A stretch of 64,000 nucleotides of DNA from Opitutaceae bacterium (GCA_028691845.1 JAQUYL010000013.1:50049-114048); one strand, 5' to 3'; numbered from the stretch's first letter, positions 1-8,978 are shown. The notes: generated from the letters alone by a model not told the origin. Numbers and translations: made by a program.

Positions 1-2
1 CG

Positions 3-1871
3 CGGCTTTTCCAGGGCCTGCATTTTGACCAGCTCCGTCGCTGCCAGCTCGACATCGAGACCGGCACGAGCGAAGCGGGCAGGTTCAGCGATTCCCGTCT
101 GGCCGGCGATCGGGTGCTGGCCATTGGCCTGCGGTGCAAGGACGAACAGCGCCTGCTCGTGCTGGAGGATGAGAGCGATGAGGGCGAACGGCGCCTGTTG
201 CTCAAGTTCAACGACACCTTGGCCGGATTTGATCCTGACGTAATTGAGGGACACAACCTTTTCAAATTCGATCTGGATTATCTGCGGCAGCGCTGCCGGC
301 GGCACAAGGTGGCCTGCGCCTGGGGGCGCTTCGGTCTGCCGGCCAGATTTCGCAACAGCCGGCTGAAAGTCGCCGAGCGCTGGGTGGACTTCCCGCGGTG
401 CGACATGCCCGGCCGTGCGGTGATCGATACGTATCTGCTCGTACAACTCTACGACATCACAGCGCGTGAAATGACCTCCTACGGATTGAAGGAGGCCGCG
501 GTGTATTTTGGCCTCACGGCGGAGGACGGGGCGGGCCGTACCTATATCGACGGTCCAAGGATCAGCGAGATCTTCAAAACCGATCGTGCGCGGTTTCTGG
601 CTTACCTGGCCGACGACTTGCGCGAGACGAAGGGACTCGCCGATGTACTGCTGCCGGCCTACTTTGAACAGACTCGCACTTTCCCGATCGTCCTGCAGGA
701 TGCCACCCTACGCGGCACCGCCGGCAAGATCGACCTGCTCTTTCTTGAGGAATATTACCATGCAAGAGTTAGCTGCCCTGCGCCCATCGAGGTGGAGACG
801 TTCGCAGGCGGTTTTACGCGCAGCTTTCAAGAGGGCGTTTTCCGGCAGGTGCTCCATTTCGACGTGGCCTCCCTCTACCCGAGCCTGCTGTTGCACATGG
901 GCCGCAATCCGCGGAGCGACTCTCTCGGTGTATTCATCCCGTTGCTCCGCCACCTGCGCGATTACCGCCTGAAATACAAGCAACTCGCCCGGACAGCCTC
1001 CTCTGAGGATGAGCGGGCGGAAGCCCAGGCGCGGCAGGCCAGTTTTAAGATCCTGATCAACTCGTTTTACGGCTACCTCGGATTTTCGGGGGCGCGGTTT
1101 GGCGATGGAGAATTGGCCGCTGAAGTGACGCGACAGGGCAGGGCCCTGCTGCAGGCGCTCATCGAGGAATTCCGGCGCGCCGGCTGCGTGATTCTTGAGG
1201 CAGACACCGACGGCATCTATCTCTCAAGCGAGGAATTCTACGCCCGGCCGGAAAAATTGCTGGCCCTGGTTGCGCAGATTCTGCCGGAAGGCATTGAATT
1301 GGAGTTCGACGGTTCCTACGACGCGATGTTTTGCTACAAGTCTAAAAACTACGCGCTGGCCGCTGGCGGGGATATCACAATCAAGGGATCTGCGTTGCGC
1401 TCGCGCGGGATCGAACCGTTCCTCAAAAAACTCGGGGATCAGCTTATCGCCTATTTGTTGGGCGTGTCGACAGACTCGCCTCTGGGGCGTGTGGCGGAAT
1501 TGCGTGCGCAAATTGCCTCCCTGCGGATGCCGGTGTGCGAGTTGGCCAAGTCCGAGTCAATCAGCCAGAACCCCGAAGCTTATGAGTCTTGGGTAGCTGG
1601 CGGCGGCAAGCCGCGACGGGCTGCGGCCGAAGCCTCGTTGCGACTCAATCCGCGTCCGCGCATGGGCGAACGGGTCAGTTACTACATAACTACAAAGACC
1701 AAAGGACAGAATGCCGACTGGCAACGGGCGCGGCCAGTGGCACTCTACGATCCCAGCAATGCGCCCTATGATCCTGCCTACTACCTTGAAAAGATCGATG
1801 ACTGGCTGGAGCGCTACGGGCGATTTCTGGGCGTTCCACCCACAAGACCGGTCCAGGGGGAGTTGTTGTAG
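3..1871 (+). CDS. Family B DNA polymerase (Pol II-like), 5' end outside window
   Basis: The reading frame is open from the first bases of the window, so the true start lies upstream. Template-directed DNA synthesis with 3'-5' proofreading is expected. The Exo I motif LDIET lies near base 51, an Exo II-like NLFKFDLDYL near 258 and the Exo III-like YLADDLRETK near 600. Polymerase motif A (DVASLYPSLL) is near 861, motif B (KILINSFYGYLG) near 1047 and motif C (DTDG) near 1202, so all catalytic carboxylates are present. What is visible is about 622 residues; most family B polymerases of this type are 700-800, so perhaps 100-200 N-terminal residues are missing. Such polymerases are often repair or translesion enzymes in bacteria; that role is inferred. 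Confidence 0.93.
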   Translation, partial: RLFQGLHFDQLRRCQLDIETGTSEAGRFSDSRLAGDRVLAIGLRCKDEQRLLVLEDESDEGERRLLLKFNDTLAGFDPDVIEGHNLFKFDLDYLRQRCRRHKVACAWGRFGLPARFRNSRLKVAERWVDFPRCDMPGRAVIDTYLLVQLYDITAREMTSYGLKEAAVYFGLTAEDGAGRTYIDGPRISEIFKTDRARFLAYLADDLRETKGLADVLLPAYFEQTRTFPIVLQDATLRGTAGKIDLLFLEEYYHARVSCPAPIEVETFAGGFTRSFQEGVFRQVLHFDVASLYPSLLLHMGRNPRSDSLGVFIPLLRHLRDYRLKYKQLARTASSEDERAEAQARQASFKILINSFYGYLGFSGARFGDGELAAEVTRQGRALLQALIEEFRRAGCVILEADTDGIYLSSEEFYARPEKLLALVAQILPEGIELEFDGSYDAMFCYKSKNYALAAGGDITIKGSALRSRGIEPFLKKLGDQLIAYLLGVSTDSPLGRVAELRAQIASLRMPVCELAKSESISQNPEAYESWVAGGGKPRRAAAEASLRLNPRPRMGERVSYYITTKTKGQNADWQRARPVALYDPSNAPYDPAYYLEKIDDWLERYGRFLGVPPTRPVQGELL

Positions 1872-2255
1872 GCTGCAAGGCGGGATCGTTTTTCAAGGTG
1901 CAGGAGGCGTTTCAAATGTTTCCGGCCGGCCGGCACGATCAGCAGGAATCCTGCGGGAAGCCTTGCTGAAAGGCGGATGAGATCATCGGCCAATTATGTT
2001 AGCAGGCATACGGGCCTGATTAGCAGACGTGCAAAATGCCCTTTGCTTGCATTGGATCAGGATGGGTCGAAGTGCGGAAGCTGTTGGAGGACAGGCCAGC
2101 CGGCATTCCGGCGGGGCGATTCCATAGATGAGGCGAATGGGCTTGCACGGCGGGGGAGTTTCCAAGGAAGACGAGCCAACGCTGCCCCGTGGTGTGCAAA
2201 AGCATCGACACTGCCGTTCCTGCTGTTTGTCGTGCCGGAGCGATCATGTAATCTC
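1872..2255. other. Intergenic stretch, polB to hypA
   Basis: This 384-base stretch has no convincing gene. A frame from 1977 is open and runs into hypA, but its translation lacks recognisable similarity and the HypA family begins with Met-His-Glu at 2256. I see no clear terminator or promoter. Confidence 0.5.
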
Positions 2256-2597
2256 ATGCACGAAGTCTCAATAATTCAAGGCATGCTGGAGCTGGCTGAG
2301 AAAACCGCCAAGGGGTCTGGCGCTACCCGAATTCACCGGTTGCATCTGCGCGTGGGAGCCATGAGCGGCGTCGTGCCGGAGTCTTTGAGTTTTGCCTTTG
2401 AAGTCGTCCGGGAGGGGACCATGGCGGCCGAGGCCGAGCTGTCTATCGAGTTCATCCCGCCCGTCTGCTGGTGCCCGCGATGCCAGGAGGAGTTTGGCTC
2501 GATAAAATATGTTTTTGAATGTCCCAAGTGTCACCAGTTTAGCCGCGATTTGCGAAAGGGACGGGAGTTGGAATTAGCCGACATGGAGGTTTCCTAG
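2256..2597 (+). CDS. hypA: Hydrogenase nickel incorporation protein HypA
   Basis: HypA delivers Ni(II) to the large subunit of [NiFe] hydrogenases, normally with the GTPase HypB. The protein is 113 residues, the usual family length. It starts with Met-His-Glu, whose His2 is the nickel ligand, and has the zinc-site pairs C73-x2-C76 and C89-x2-C92 with an extra Cys71. I chose the ATG at 2256 because the family requires this N-terminus, although the frame is open further upstream. It stands just ahead of an Ech hydrogenase operon, which supplies an obvious client. The next frame, starting one base after the stop, looks like a decayed hypB. Confidence 0.93.
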   Translation: MHEVSIIQGMLELAEKTAKGSGATRIHRLHLRVGAMSGVVPESLSFAFEVVREGTMAAEAELSIEFIPPVCWCPRCQEEFGSIKYVFECPKCHQFSRDLRKGRELELADMEVS

Positions 2598-2598
2598 C

Positions 2599-2823
2599 AT
2601 GCGCAAGGACTGTGGTCGCAGCGTTGAGACGGAGGCGGCAGTGAACGGACCTTCCGGTCGTCAGGCATCGGCGCCATTGTTGAATTCCGAGGTCGAGTGC
2701 GGTTGGGCCCAGTCTCATCCGGATCAGAGCGTGGAGATCTTCAGCAAAAGCGATCTGGCTGCAGCTGCGGAGTATCCTCGCGCAAAAGCATTGGATACTG
2801 GTTCTTCACCCGGGGGGCATTAA
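2599..2823 (+). pseudogene. Probable remnant of hypB (N-terminal part only)
   Basis: A 74-codon frame begins one base after the hypA stop, exactly where hypB usually sits. HypB proteins start with Met-Cys-x-x-Cys-Gly-Cys; here the start reads M-R-K-D-C-G-R, and both Arg codons are cgc, one transition from the Cys codon tgc. The end reads GSSPGGH and then stops, resembling the start of the HypB P-loop (family form SSPGSGKT). The stretch before it (SKSDLAAAAEYPRAKAL) resembles the helix that precedes that loop. No GTPase domain follows. I read this as a truncated, mutated hypB; it could instead be a chance frame. Confidence 0.5.
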
Positions 2824-3084
2824 GATAATTCTTATGCGGATAATCTCCAGCTTATGACTTGAGTATTCATACACACTAAAATCGTTACATCGTTGACACG
2901 CCTTATATGGTGATTCCTATCAAACGATCTGCGCAACTGCGCACTGATTCCAAATATTTCTACTGCGTCCTATCACATTTATGGCTAGCATATTGATGAC
3001 ATATGAATCTGGACCCGCGATCGGCAAAGCCGTCGCTCCCGGAACATCCAAGTCCTGAAGCAGGCCATCCTGGGGAATAACACT
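2824..3084 (+). promoter_or_regulatory. AT-rich leader upstream of the ech operon
   Basis: This 261-base stretch is visibly AT-richer than its surroundings and separates the hypB remnant from echA. A TTGACA hexamer lies at 2893-2898, but the -10 candidates 17-19 bases on (CCTATC, TATCAA) are weak. A direct repeat CTGCGCA-A-CTGCGCA occurs near 2930-2945. The operon promoter is probably here; its exact position is uncertain. Confidence 0.35.
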
Positions 3085-4992
3085 GTGAATACTTTGTTTC
3101 TGTTAATCTTTCTTCCAATTGTTGTTGGTGGAATATTGGGCGTGCTTAAAAATGACACAGGTCGCCGTGTCCTCGTCATCTCATCGGTGGTCGCTATCGG
3201 ACTGCTTTCGATCAAGCTGCTCGTGGATTACTATGCAGCGACCGTGGTCTATTTTCATTTGCCGGCCAAGTGGATCGAATCCTTGGTTTTTCCCGCAGAG
3301 GTCGCCATCGGTTTGCTCATCTTGGGAATGTGTTTCCGCTATCGGAGATGGTTTCCGGCATTGCTGGTTTTGGCCCAGTCCGGCCTGATCGCGTGGCTGG
3401 AATACTTCTCCACCAAGAAGGTAATTTCAGAAAATCCGTTTTTCCTCGATAAGTTCTCGCTGATCATGGCCCTCATTATCGGGGTGGTCGGCGGTTTGAT
3501 CGCGGTTTACGCACTCGGATATATGAAAGTGTTCCAAGAGGACTACCACAAGGAGGTGGCGGACCGGCGGGGCATGTTCTTTCTGGTGCTGTTCCTGTTC
3601 ATCGGGGCAATGTTCGGCATCGTTTTCGCTAACGATCTGATCTGGATGTACTTCTTCTGGGAGATCACGACCCTGGCCTCCTTCCTGTTAATCGGTTACA
3701 AGGGGAACAAGGAGTCGATCGACAATTCCTTCAAGGCTCTGCTATACAACCTTATTGGTGGACTGGGTTTTGCCGGGGCGATTGTTTATCTGAATGTCCG
3801 CGCGGACTGTGCCGATCTGAGCCAGGTGCTGGATAAAAATCCGGTGACTATCAGTCTGGCATTGGGCTTGCTGGCCGTAGCGGGATTGACCAAGTCGGCC
3901 CAGTTGCCTTTCTCGCGGTGGTTGCTAGGCGCTATGGTGGCCCCTTCGCCGGTTTCCGCCCTGCTGCATTCCAGCACGATGGTAAAGGCGGGCGTATATT
4001 TGCTGATCAAACTGGCCCCGCTGTTCAAGGACACCACGGTTGGTTATGTGGTGGCGCTGGTCGGCGGCATCACCTTCCTCGTTTCCTCTTTCGCGGCCAT
4101 TTCGCAAAGCGACGCCAAGAAAGTCCTGGCGCACTCCACCATTGCGAACCTGGGGCTCATCGTCCTCTGTGCCGGTATTGGCACCTCCGAGGCGGTCTGG
4201 GCGGCCATTCTTCTCGTTGTCTTCCATGCGGTGGCGAAATGCCTACTCTTCTTGTGCGTCGGTTCGGTGGAGCATGCCTTGCACAGCCGGAGCATCGAGT
4301 CCATGGATGGCCTCATTCTCGCCATGCCCAAGACGGCCTGGATGATGTTGATCGGCATGGCCGGCATGTTCCTGGCTCCCTTTGGCATGCTGATCAGCAA
4401 GTGGGCCGTGCTCAAGGCGGTCGTCGACGCCAATCCGCTGCTGACGGTGCTGTTGATCTACGGCAGCGCCGCCAATTTGTTTTTCTGGGTGAAATGGATG
4501 GGCAAACTGATCATGCTTGAGCGGCCCAGCGAGGAACTCACCGCCCTGAAGCTTGAGGCCAATATCAGTCGCACGATCTCGGTGCCGCTTTTCTCCCTCG
4601 GCTTTCTAACCGTCGCCGCCTGCTTGACCTTCCCGATCATGTCTGCCGTTTTGATCGAACCCTATGTGTTGAACGTCTTCGGGGCGACCGTCTCAATGAC
4701 CAGAGGCAATCTGATCATCATGGTCCTGATGTTGGGCATGCTCCTGCTGTTCCCCTTCAACCTGGAGCCGAAGCGCAAAGGCCGCTGGATGCCGCGGGTG
4801 GTCGATGCCTATTTGGCCGGCGTCAACTATGACAGTTACAGCCACGTGAATTCACTGGGTGGCATTAGCAAGAACGCGAGCCGCAATTATTACTTGGAAA
4901 AATATTTTAGCGAGAGCGTGCTGTTGAATGCGGGGATCATTTCAACGGTCACTCTTCTTGTTGTCATGTTTCTCATGGGGAGCAAAATATGA
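3085..4992 (+). CDS. echA: Ech hydrogenase subunit A (NuoL/MrpA-like ion-translocating subunit)
   Basis: EchA is the large antiporter-like membrane subunit that moves ions in energy-converting group 4 hydrogenases. The 635-residue protein is almost entirely hydrophobic with more than a dozen likely membrane helices. It carries the NuoL-type signature around SALLHSSTMVKAGVYL, the preceding helix with GLTKSAQLPF (key Lys), and a conserved Glu in FFWEITTLASFLL. The start is a GTG at 3085 with TGGGGA about ten bases upstream. Its last codons overlap echB by ATGA. It is first in an operon whose later members fix the identity as Ech and not complex I. Confidence 0.92.
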   Translation: MNTLFLLIFLPIVVGGILGVLKNDTGRRVLVISSVVAIGLLSIKLLVDYYAATVVYFHLPAKWIESLVFPAEVAIGLLILGMCFRYRRWFPALLVLAQSGLIAWLEYFSTKKVISENPFFLDKFSLIMALIIGVVGGLIAVYALGYMKVFQEDYHKEVADRRGMFFLVLFLFIGAMFGIVFANDLIWMYFFWEITTLASFLLIGYKGNKESIDNSFKALLYNLIGGLGFAGAIVYLNVRADCADLSQVLDKNPVTISLALGLLAVAGLTKSAQLPFSRWLLGAMVAPSPVSALLHSSTMVKAGVYLLIKLAPLFKDTTVGYVVALVGGITFLVSSFAAISQSDAKKVLAHSTIANLGLIVLCAGIGTSEAVWAAILLVVFHAVAKCLLFLCVGSVEHALHSRSIESMDGLILAMPKTAWMMLIGMAGMFLAPFGMLISKWAVLKAVVDANPLLTVLLIYGSAANLFFWVKWMGKLIMLERPSEELTALKLEANISRTISVPLFSLGFLTVAACLTFPIMSAVLIEPYVLNVFGATVSMTRGNLIIMVLMLGMLLLFPFNLEPKRKGRWMPRVVDAYLAGVNYDSYSHVNSLGGISKNASRNYYLEKYFSESVLLNAGIISTVTLLVVMFLMGSKI

Positions 4993-5849
4993 GCGTACGT
5001 TTGATCAGCGCATTGTCCTTCGTCGTGTTTGCTCCGCTGATCGGCGGATTGATCAGCGGCATCGACCGCCGAATCACCGCCCGCATGCAGGGCCGATTCG
5101 GTCCACCGGTGCTGCAGCCTTTTTATGATGTTTATAAGCTGCTGCAGAAGGAGAACGTCATCGCCCGGGTCAGGCAGAACGCCTACATCGATTTTTATCT
5201 GCTTTTCGTCATTTTCAGCGGCATGCTGCTGTTTGCCGGGCAGGATTTGCTGCTGTTTATCTTTTCACTAACGCTGGCGAGTGTCTTCTTCATTCTTGCC
5301 GCTTTCAAGGGCAGCTCGCCTTACAGCCTGGTCGGGGCACAGCGGGAACTCCTGCTGGTAATGGGCTATGAGCCGATGGTGCTCTTTGCCGCTGTGGCAT
5401 TTTACATGGCCACCGGCAGCTTCTGGGTCTCCAAGATCATCGTGCATCCGGTGCTTTTGATCAAACTGCTGCCTGGCATATTCCTCGGGTTCTTTTATAT
5501 TTTAACAATCAAGTTGAGGAAGTCCCCGTATGATTTGTCGACCTCCCATCACGGGCATCAGGAGCTGGTCAAGGGCCTGACAACCGAGTTTGCCGGCCCG
5601 TCGCTGGCGATGATCGAGGTGGCCCACTGGTACGAGACCGTCTTCCTTCTGGCCTTTGTCTACTTGTTCTTCGCCGCAACTCCCTGGCTGGGGGCTCTGG
5701 CCGTGGTGGTATGTTACTTCCTGGAAATTCTCATCGACAATGTCTTTGCCCGGGCGAAATGGGAGGTGGCCGTCAAATCGTCCTGGCTAGTCGCCGCCGT
5801 CCTGGGATTTGGGAATGTCGCGGTCTTGTATTTGCTGAAAGGATTCTAA
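4989..5849 (+). CDS. echB: Ech hydrogenase subunit B (NuoH-like membrane subunit)
   Basis: EchB anchors the peripheral hydrogenase arm in the membrane and is homologous to NuoH of complex I. The 286-residue protein has about eight hydrophobic segments. Near the N-terminus it has the NuoH-like cytoplasmic motif RMQGRFGPPVLQPFYD followed by KLLQKE. Further on, ELVKGLTTEFAGPSLAM and an acidic helix containing EVAHWYE are typical of the group 4 hydrogenase branch. Translation is coupled to echA by a four-base overlap, and echC begins one base after its stop. Confidence 0.93.
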   Translation: MSVRLISALSFVVFAPLIGGLISGIDRRITARMQGRFGPPVLQPFYDVYKLLQKENVIARVRQNAYIDFYLLFVIFSGMLLFAGQDLLLFIFSLTLASVFFILAAFKGSSPYSLVGAQRELLLVMGYEPMVLFAAVAFYMATGSFWVSKIIVHPVLLIKLLPGIFLGFFYILTIKLRKSPYDLSTSHHGHQELVKGLTTEFAGPSLAMIEVAHWYETVFLLAFVYLFFAATPWLGALAVVVCYFLEILIDNVFARAKWEVAVKSSWLVAAVLGFGNVAVLYLLKGF

Positions 5850-5850
5850 G

Positions 5851-6312
5851 ATGGCCTATTTTAAAAAATCGCCGTGGATTATTCATTACGACGCCACCAG
5901 CTGCAACGGCTGTGATATCGAGGTGCTGGCCGCCCTCACGCCACTTTATGATGTTGAACGCTTTGGCATCATCAATACCGGCAATCCAAAGCACGCCGAC
6001 ATCTTTCTCGTGACCGGCGCGGTCAACGAGCAGAATAAAATGGTCGTAAAGAATATTTATGACCAGATGCCGGAGCCAAAGGCGGTCATCGCTGTTGGCA
6101 TTTGCGCCTGCAGCGGAGGTATCTTCCGCGAATGTTACAATGTCCTCGGCGGGCCGGATAGCGTGATTCCCGTGGATATTTATGTTCCGGGGTGCGCTGC
6201 GCGGCCCGAAGCCATCATCGATGGGGTGGTTCAGGCACTTGGCATACTTGAGAAAAAGCATCTAGCCCGCAAGGAAGCGAGGAAACAACATGATCGAATC
6301 GCAGCCAACTGA
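5851..6312 (+). CDS. echC: Ech hydrogenase small subunit C (NuoB-like, proximal [4Fe-4S])
   Basis: EchC carries the iron-sulfur cluster next to the nickel site and passes electrons between EchF and EchE. The protein is 153 residues. The four cluster ligands expected of this family are visible: C18-x2-C21 in the N-terminal SCNGC, a cysteine in the GICAC segment (C85 or C87) and C115 in VPGCAARP. It is soluble, without a signal peptide, as expected for a cytoplasm-facing complex. It overlaps echD by 23 bases. Confidence 0.93.
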   Translation: MAYFKKSPWIIHYDATSCNGCDIEVLAALTPLYDVERFGIINTGNPKHADIFLVTGAVNEQNKMVVKNIYDQMPEPKAVIAVGICACSGGIFRECYNVLGGPDSVIPVDIYVPGCAARPEAIIDGVVQALGILEKKHLARKEARKQHDRIAAN

Positions 6313-6658
6313 AATTGTCACACTGGACCGGCTCAAGGACGCGGTCCGGATAAAATGGGCGGCTCATGCCCGGCTGGTCCAGATCGGCTGCACCAAAACC
6401 GCGGAGGATCAGTATGAGATCAATTACTCCTTCGATGAGAACCTGAAGTTCTCGAATCTACGGATTGTGGTCAACCCTGCCACCGACCGGGTGCCTAGCA
6501 TCAGTGACATTTATTGGAACGCGTTTTTTTACGAAAACGAGGTCCATGATCTTTTCGGCATCACGATCGAGGGCATGGCCATCGATTTTAAAGGCAATTT
6601 TTACCGGATGGCTGTTAAGCATCCTTTCGCCGCCCCTGCCGGGCAGAAGAAATCATGA
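6290..6658 (+). CDS. echD: Ech hydrogenase subunit D (NuoC-like)
   Basis: EchD is the small scaffold subunit related to the 30-kDa subunit (NuoC) of complex I. It is 122 residues with the family core: predicted beta strands, then PSISDIYWNAFFYENEV and HDLFGI, the most conserved segment of NuoC/HycE-N/EchD proteins. It has no cofactor motif, as is usual. The ATG at 6290 lies within the end of echC and is preceded by a purine-rich AAGGAAGCGAGG. Its end overlaps the echE start by four bases. Confidence 0.88.
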   Translation: MIESQPTEIVTLDRLKDAVRIKWAAHARLVQIGCTKTAEDQYEINYSFDENLKFSNLRIVVNPATDRVPSISDIYWNAFFYENEVHDLFGITIEGMAIDFKGNFYRMAVKHPFAAPAGQKKS

Positions 6659-7734
6659 GCAAGAGAACCATCATCCCCTTTGGCCCGCAGCATCCCGTTT
6701 TACCAGAGCCACTACATCTGGATCTGGTGGTCGAGGATGAGATCGTCGTCGAGGCGGTCCCGTCGATCGGCTTCATTCACCGCGGCTTGGAAAAGCTGGT
6801 GGAGAAGAAGGATTTCAACGAATTTGTTTATGTCGCGGAGCGCATCTGCGGTATCTGCAGTTGCATTCACGGGATGACCTACTGCCAGGGCGTTGAGGAG
6901 ATAATGAATCTCCAAGTGCCTGGCCGGGCAAAATACCTGCGCACCATCTGGGGCGAGTTTTCCCGTATCCACAGCCATTTGCTGTGGCTGGGGCTGGCGG
7001 CCGACGCCTTCGGCTTTGAAAGCCTGTTCATGCACAGCTGGAGAATCCGGGAGAAGATCCTTGATATCATCGAGGAGACCACCGGCGGTCGCGTCATTTT
7101 CGGCACGAGCAAGGTCGGGGGAGTGCGTCGGGATGTCACGAACGAACGGTTAAAGGAAATCAGCGTCCTGCTGAAGACCTACGCCGGCGAAATAAAAGAG
7201 GTAACCGACATCTTTTTGAATGACAACTCGGTAAAACACCGCCTCTGCGGCGTGGGCGTATTATCCAAGGACGATGCGTTGATGCTCGGGGCTGTGGGCC
7301 CGATGTTGCGTGCCAGCGGAGTGGCGCAGGACATGCGCAAGCTCGGCTATGCGGCGTATAACGACATCCCGGTTGAGCCGATCATCGATCAATCGGGCGA
7401 TTGCTACGGTCGTTGCGTGGTCCGCATTAAGGAAGTCTTCCAAGCCATCGATATCATCCAGCGAGCGGTGGATAAGATCCCCGATGGCCCGATAGACATG
7501 AAAGTGACAGGTTTCCCGAACGGAGAGTTTTTCGCCCGGACCGAACAGCCTCGCGGCGAGGTGATCTATTACATCCGCGGCAACGGCACCAAGCACCTGC
7601 AGCGCATGAGAGTGCGCACGCCTACCTTTGCCAATCTGCCGGCCATCCTGAAGGTCATCCCTGGCTGCAGCGTGGCGGACATTCCGATCCTGCTGTTAAC
7701 CATTGATCCCTGCATCAGCTGTACGGAGCGCTAG
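6655..7734 (+). CDS. echE: Ech hydrogenase large subunit E ([NiFe] catalytic subunit)
   Basis: EchE holds the NiFe active site that interconverts H2 and protons with electrons. It is 359 residues. The N-terminal nickel motif is R63-I-C65-G-I-C68 with a further C70 and H72; the C-terminal motif is D351-P-C353-I-S-C356, followed by only Thr-Glu-Arg and stop. There is therefore no cleavable C-terminal extension, so no HycI/HyaD-type maturation protease should be needed. This is known for some group 4 enzymes such as CooH and Ech. It overlaps echD by four bases, and echF begins two bases after the stop codon's first base pair set. Confidence 0.95.
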   Translation: MSKRTIIPFGPQHPVLPEPLHLDLVVEDEIVVEAVPSIGFIHRGLEKLVEKKDFNEFVYVAERICGICSCIHGMTYCQGVEEIMNLQVPGRAKYLRTIWGEFSRIHSHLLWLGLAADAFGFESLFMHSWRIREKILDIIEETTGGRVIFGTSKVGGVRRDVTNERLKEISVLLKTYAGEIKEVTDIFLNDNSVKHRLCGVGVLSKDDALMLGAVGPMLRASGVAQDMRKLGYAAYNDIPVEPIIDQSGDCYGRCVVRIKEVFQAIDIIQRAVDKIPDGPIDMKVTGFPNGEFFARTEQPRGEVIYYIRGNGTKHLQRMRVRTPTFANLPAILKVIPGCSVADIPILLLTIDPCISCTER

Positions 7735-7735
7735 A

Positions 7736-8122
7736 ATGAGCCTATTCGCATTCACCAAAACAGTCCTGGGCAGCATGGTTTCGAAACCGGCTACCCGGAT
7801 GTACCCATTTGAAGTCAGGGAGGCCTTTCCTGGCACCCGTGGCAGCATTGCGATCGAGATCGAGAAATGCATTTATTGCACGCTCTGCGCTCGCAAATGC
7901 CCAACCTCGGCGATTGTCGTGAACAAGGCAGCGCGGTCTTGGGAAATTGATCGACTGCGTTGCATTTCCTGCCGGGCATGTGTGGAGGCGTGTCCCAAGG
8001 ACTGCCTCTCGCAATTGACCTCCTATTCTCCCGCCGTTGCGATCAAAGGCGGCAAGGATTTCTTCCACCATCCCGCGCCCAAAGTTGCGGCGGCACCCGG
8101 TGCTGCTCCCGCTCAGGGTTGA
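7736..8122 (+). CDS. echF: Ech hydrogenase subunit F (2[4Fe-4S] ferredoxin-like)
   Basis: EchF is the electron-entry subunit that exchanges electrons with soluble ferredoxin. It is 128 residues with two [4Fe-4S] motifs: CIYCTLCARKCP near residues 45-56 and CISCRACVEACP near 76-87. The ATG at 7736 lies one base after the echE stop; the frame is open further upstream inside echE, but that start would give an unsupported N-terminus. The C-terminal tail is Ala/Pro-rich and probably flexible. It is the last gene of the operon. Confidence 0.92.
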   Translation: MSLFAFTKTVLGSMVSKPATRMYPFEVREAFPGTRGSIAIEIEKCIYCTLCARKCPTSAIVVNKAARSWEIDRLRCISCRACVEACPKDCLSQLTSYSPAVAIKGGKDFFHHPAPKVAAAPGAAPAQG

Positions 8123-8177
8123 TTCAAGGAGCAGGGCAAGGAGCACGCTGGATTTGCGCGGCGCTTCAGGCCGAAGC

Positions 8178-8978
8178 CTAGTTTGGACCGTGAATCAATG
8201 GCGGGGGTTGACCCTGCCATTGCCCGGGGGAGCTTCCCGCTCCGGTTCCCGCCACCCGGCGGGCGAGTTCAGCCCAGTATACGGCTTCCTCTTCGCGCCG
8301 TAGGACCTGACGGTACTCACTATCCGCTGCCATGAAAATGAAACCGAAGAGGATGGCCCCGAGGTAGTGTTGGAACAGGAATACCATGATCAGGGCACCC
8401 ATGATAGAGAGGGTCTTGCCGACCATGGCCGCCCAGTAGGTGGCGCGTAAATAGGTTAGCCTGGTAGCCAGCACGGATCGGAAAATCCGGCCGCCGTCCA
8501 TCGGGAAAACCGGGATGAGATTAAAGCCGCCCATGACCAGGTTGACGTAAAGTAATTGGTTGCCGATCTCGCTGAACGCCAGCGGGATCCCCGTCTCGTT
8601 TGGATCAATGGCGTGGCTGCGCAGGGGCCACAGCAAGGCCACCAAGGCAAGGTTGACTGCGGGGCCGGCAATCGAGATGAGAAATTCCGCGGAAGGCTGG
8701 CGCGGAATGCGGTCAAACTCAGCCATGCCCCCGATGGGCAGCAGCAGAATGCGTGGTACTCGCACACCATAGCGGCGTGCGGTGAGCGAATGACCGAGTT
8801 CATGCAGCACGACGCAGAAAAAAATCATGAGCACAAAGCCCACGCTCCACCCGATGCCGGCCAAGCCGGCCCCCATCCATCCCTCCCAGGCAGCAAAGAG
8901 GAGCAGCAGCAAAAAGCTGACATGCATCGCCAATTGGATGCCAAAGATGCGAAACAAGTTAATTGACCACCCGAGCAT
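8178..8978 (-). CDS. Site-2-protease-like M50 zinc metalloprotease
   Basis: Intramembrane metalloproteases of the M50 family cleave substrates within or next to the membrane. The 266-residue protein has about six hydrophobic segments. The zinc motif is H59-E-L-G-H63 (HELGHS), and the distal ligand is D161 in NLIPVFPMDGGRI, the standard second motif. There is no PDZ or CBS domain, so it is a short form. It runs convergent to the ech operon and divergent from the next regulator gene. The substrate cannot be told from sequence. Confidence 0.9.
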   Translation of the reverse strand: MLGWSINLFRIFGIQLAMHVSFLLLLLFAAWEGWMGAGLAGIGWSVGFVLMIFFCVVLHELGHSLTARRYGVRVPRILLLPIGGMAEFDRIPRQPSAEFLISIAGPAVNLALVALLWPLRSHAIDPNETGIPLAFSEIGNQLLYVNLVMGGFNLIPVFPMDGGRIFRSVLATRLTYLRATYWAAMVGKTLSIMGALIMVFLFQHYLGAILFGFIFMAADSEYRQVLRREEEAVYWAELARRVAGTGAGSSPGQWQGQPPPLIHGPN

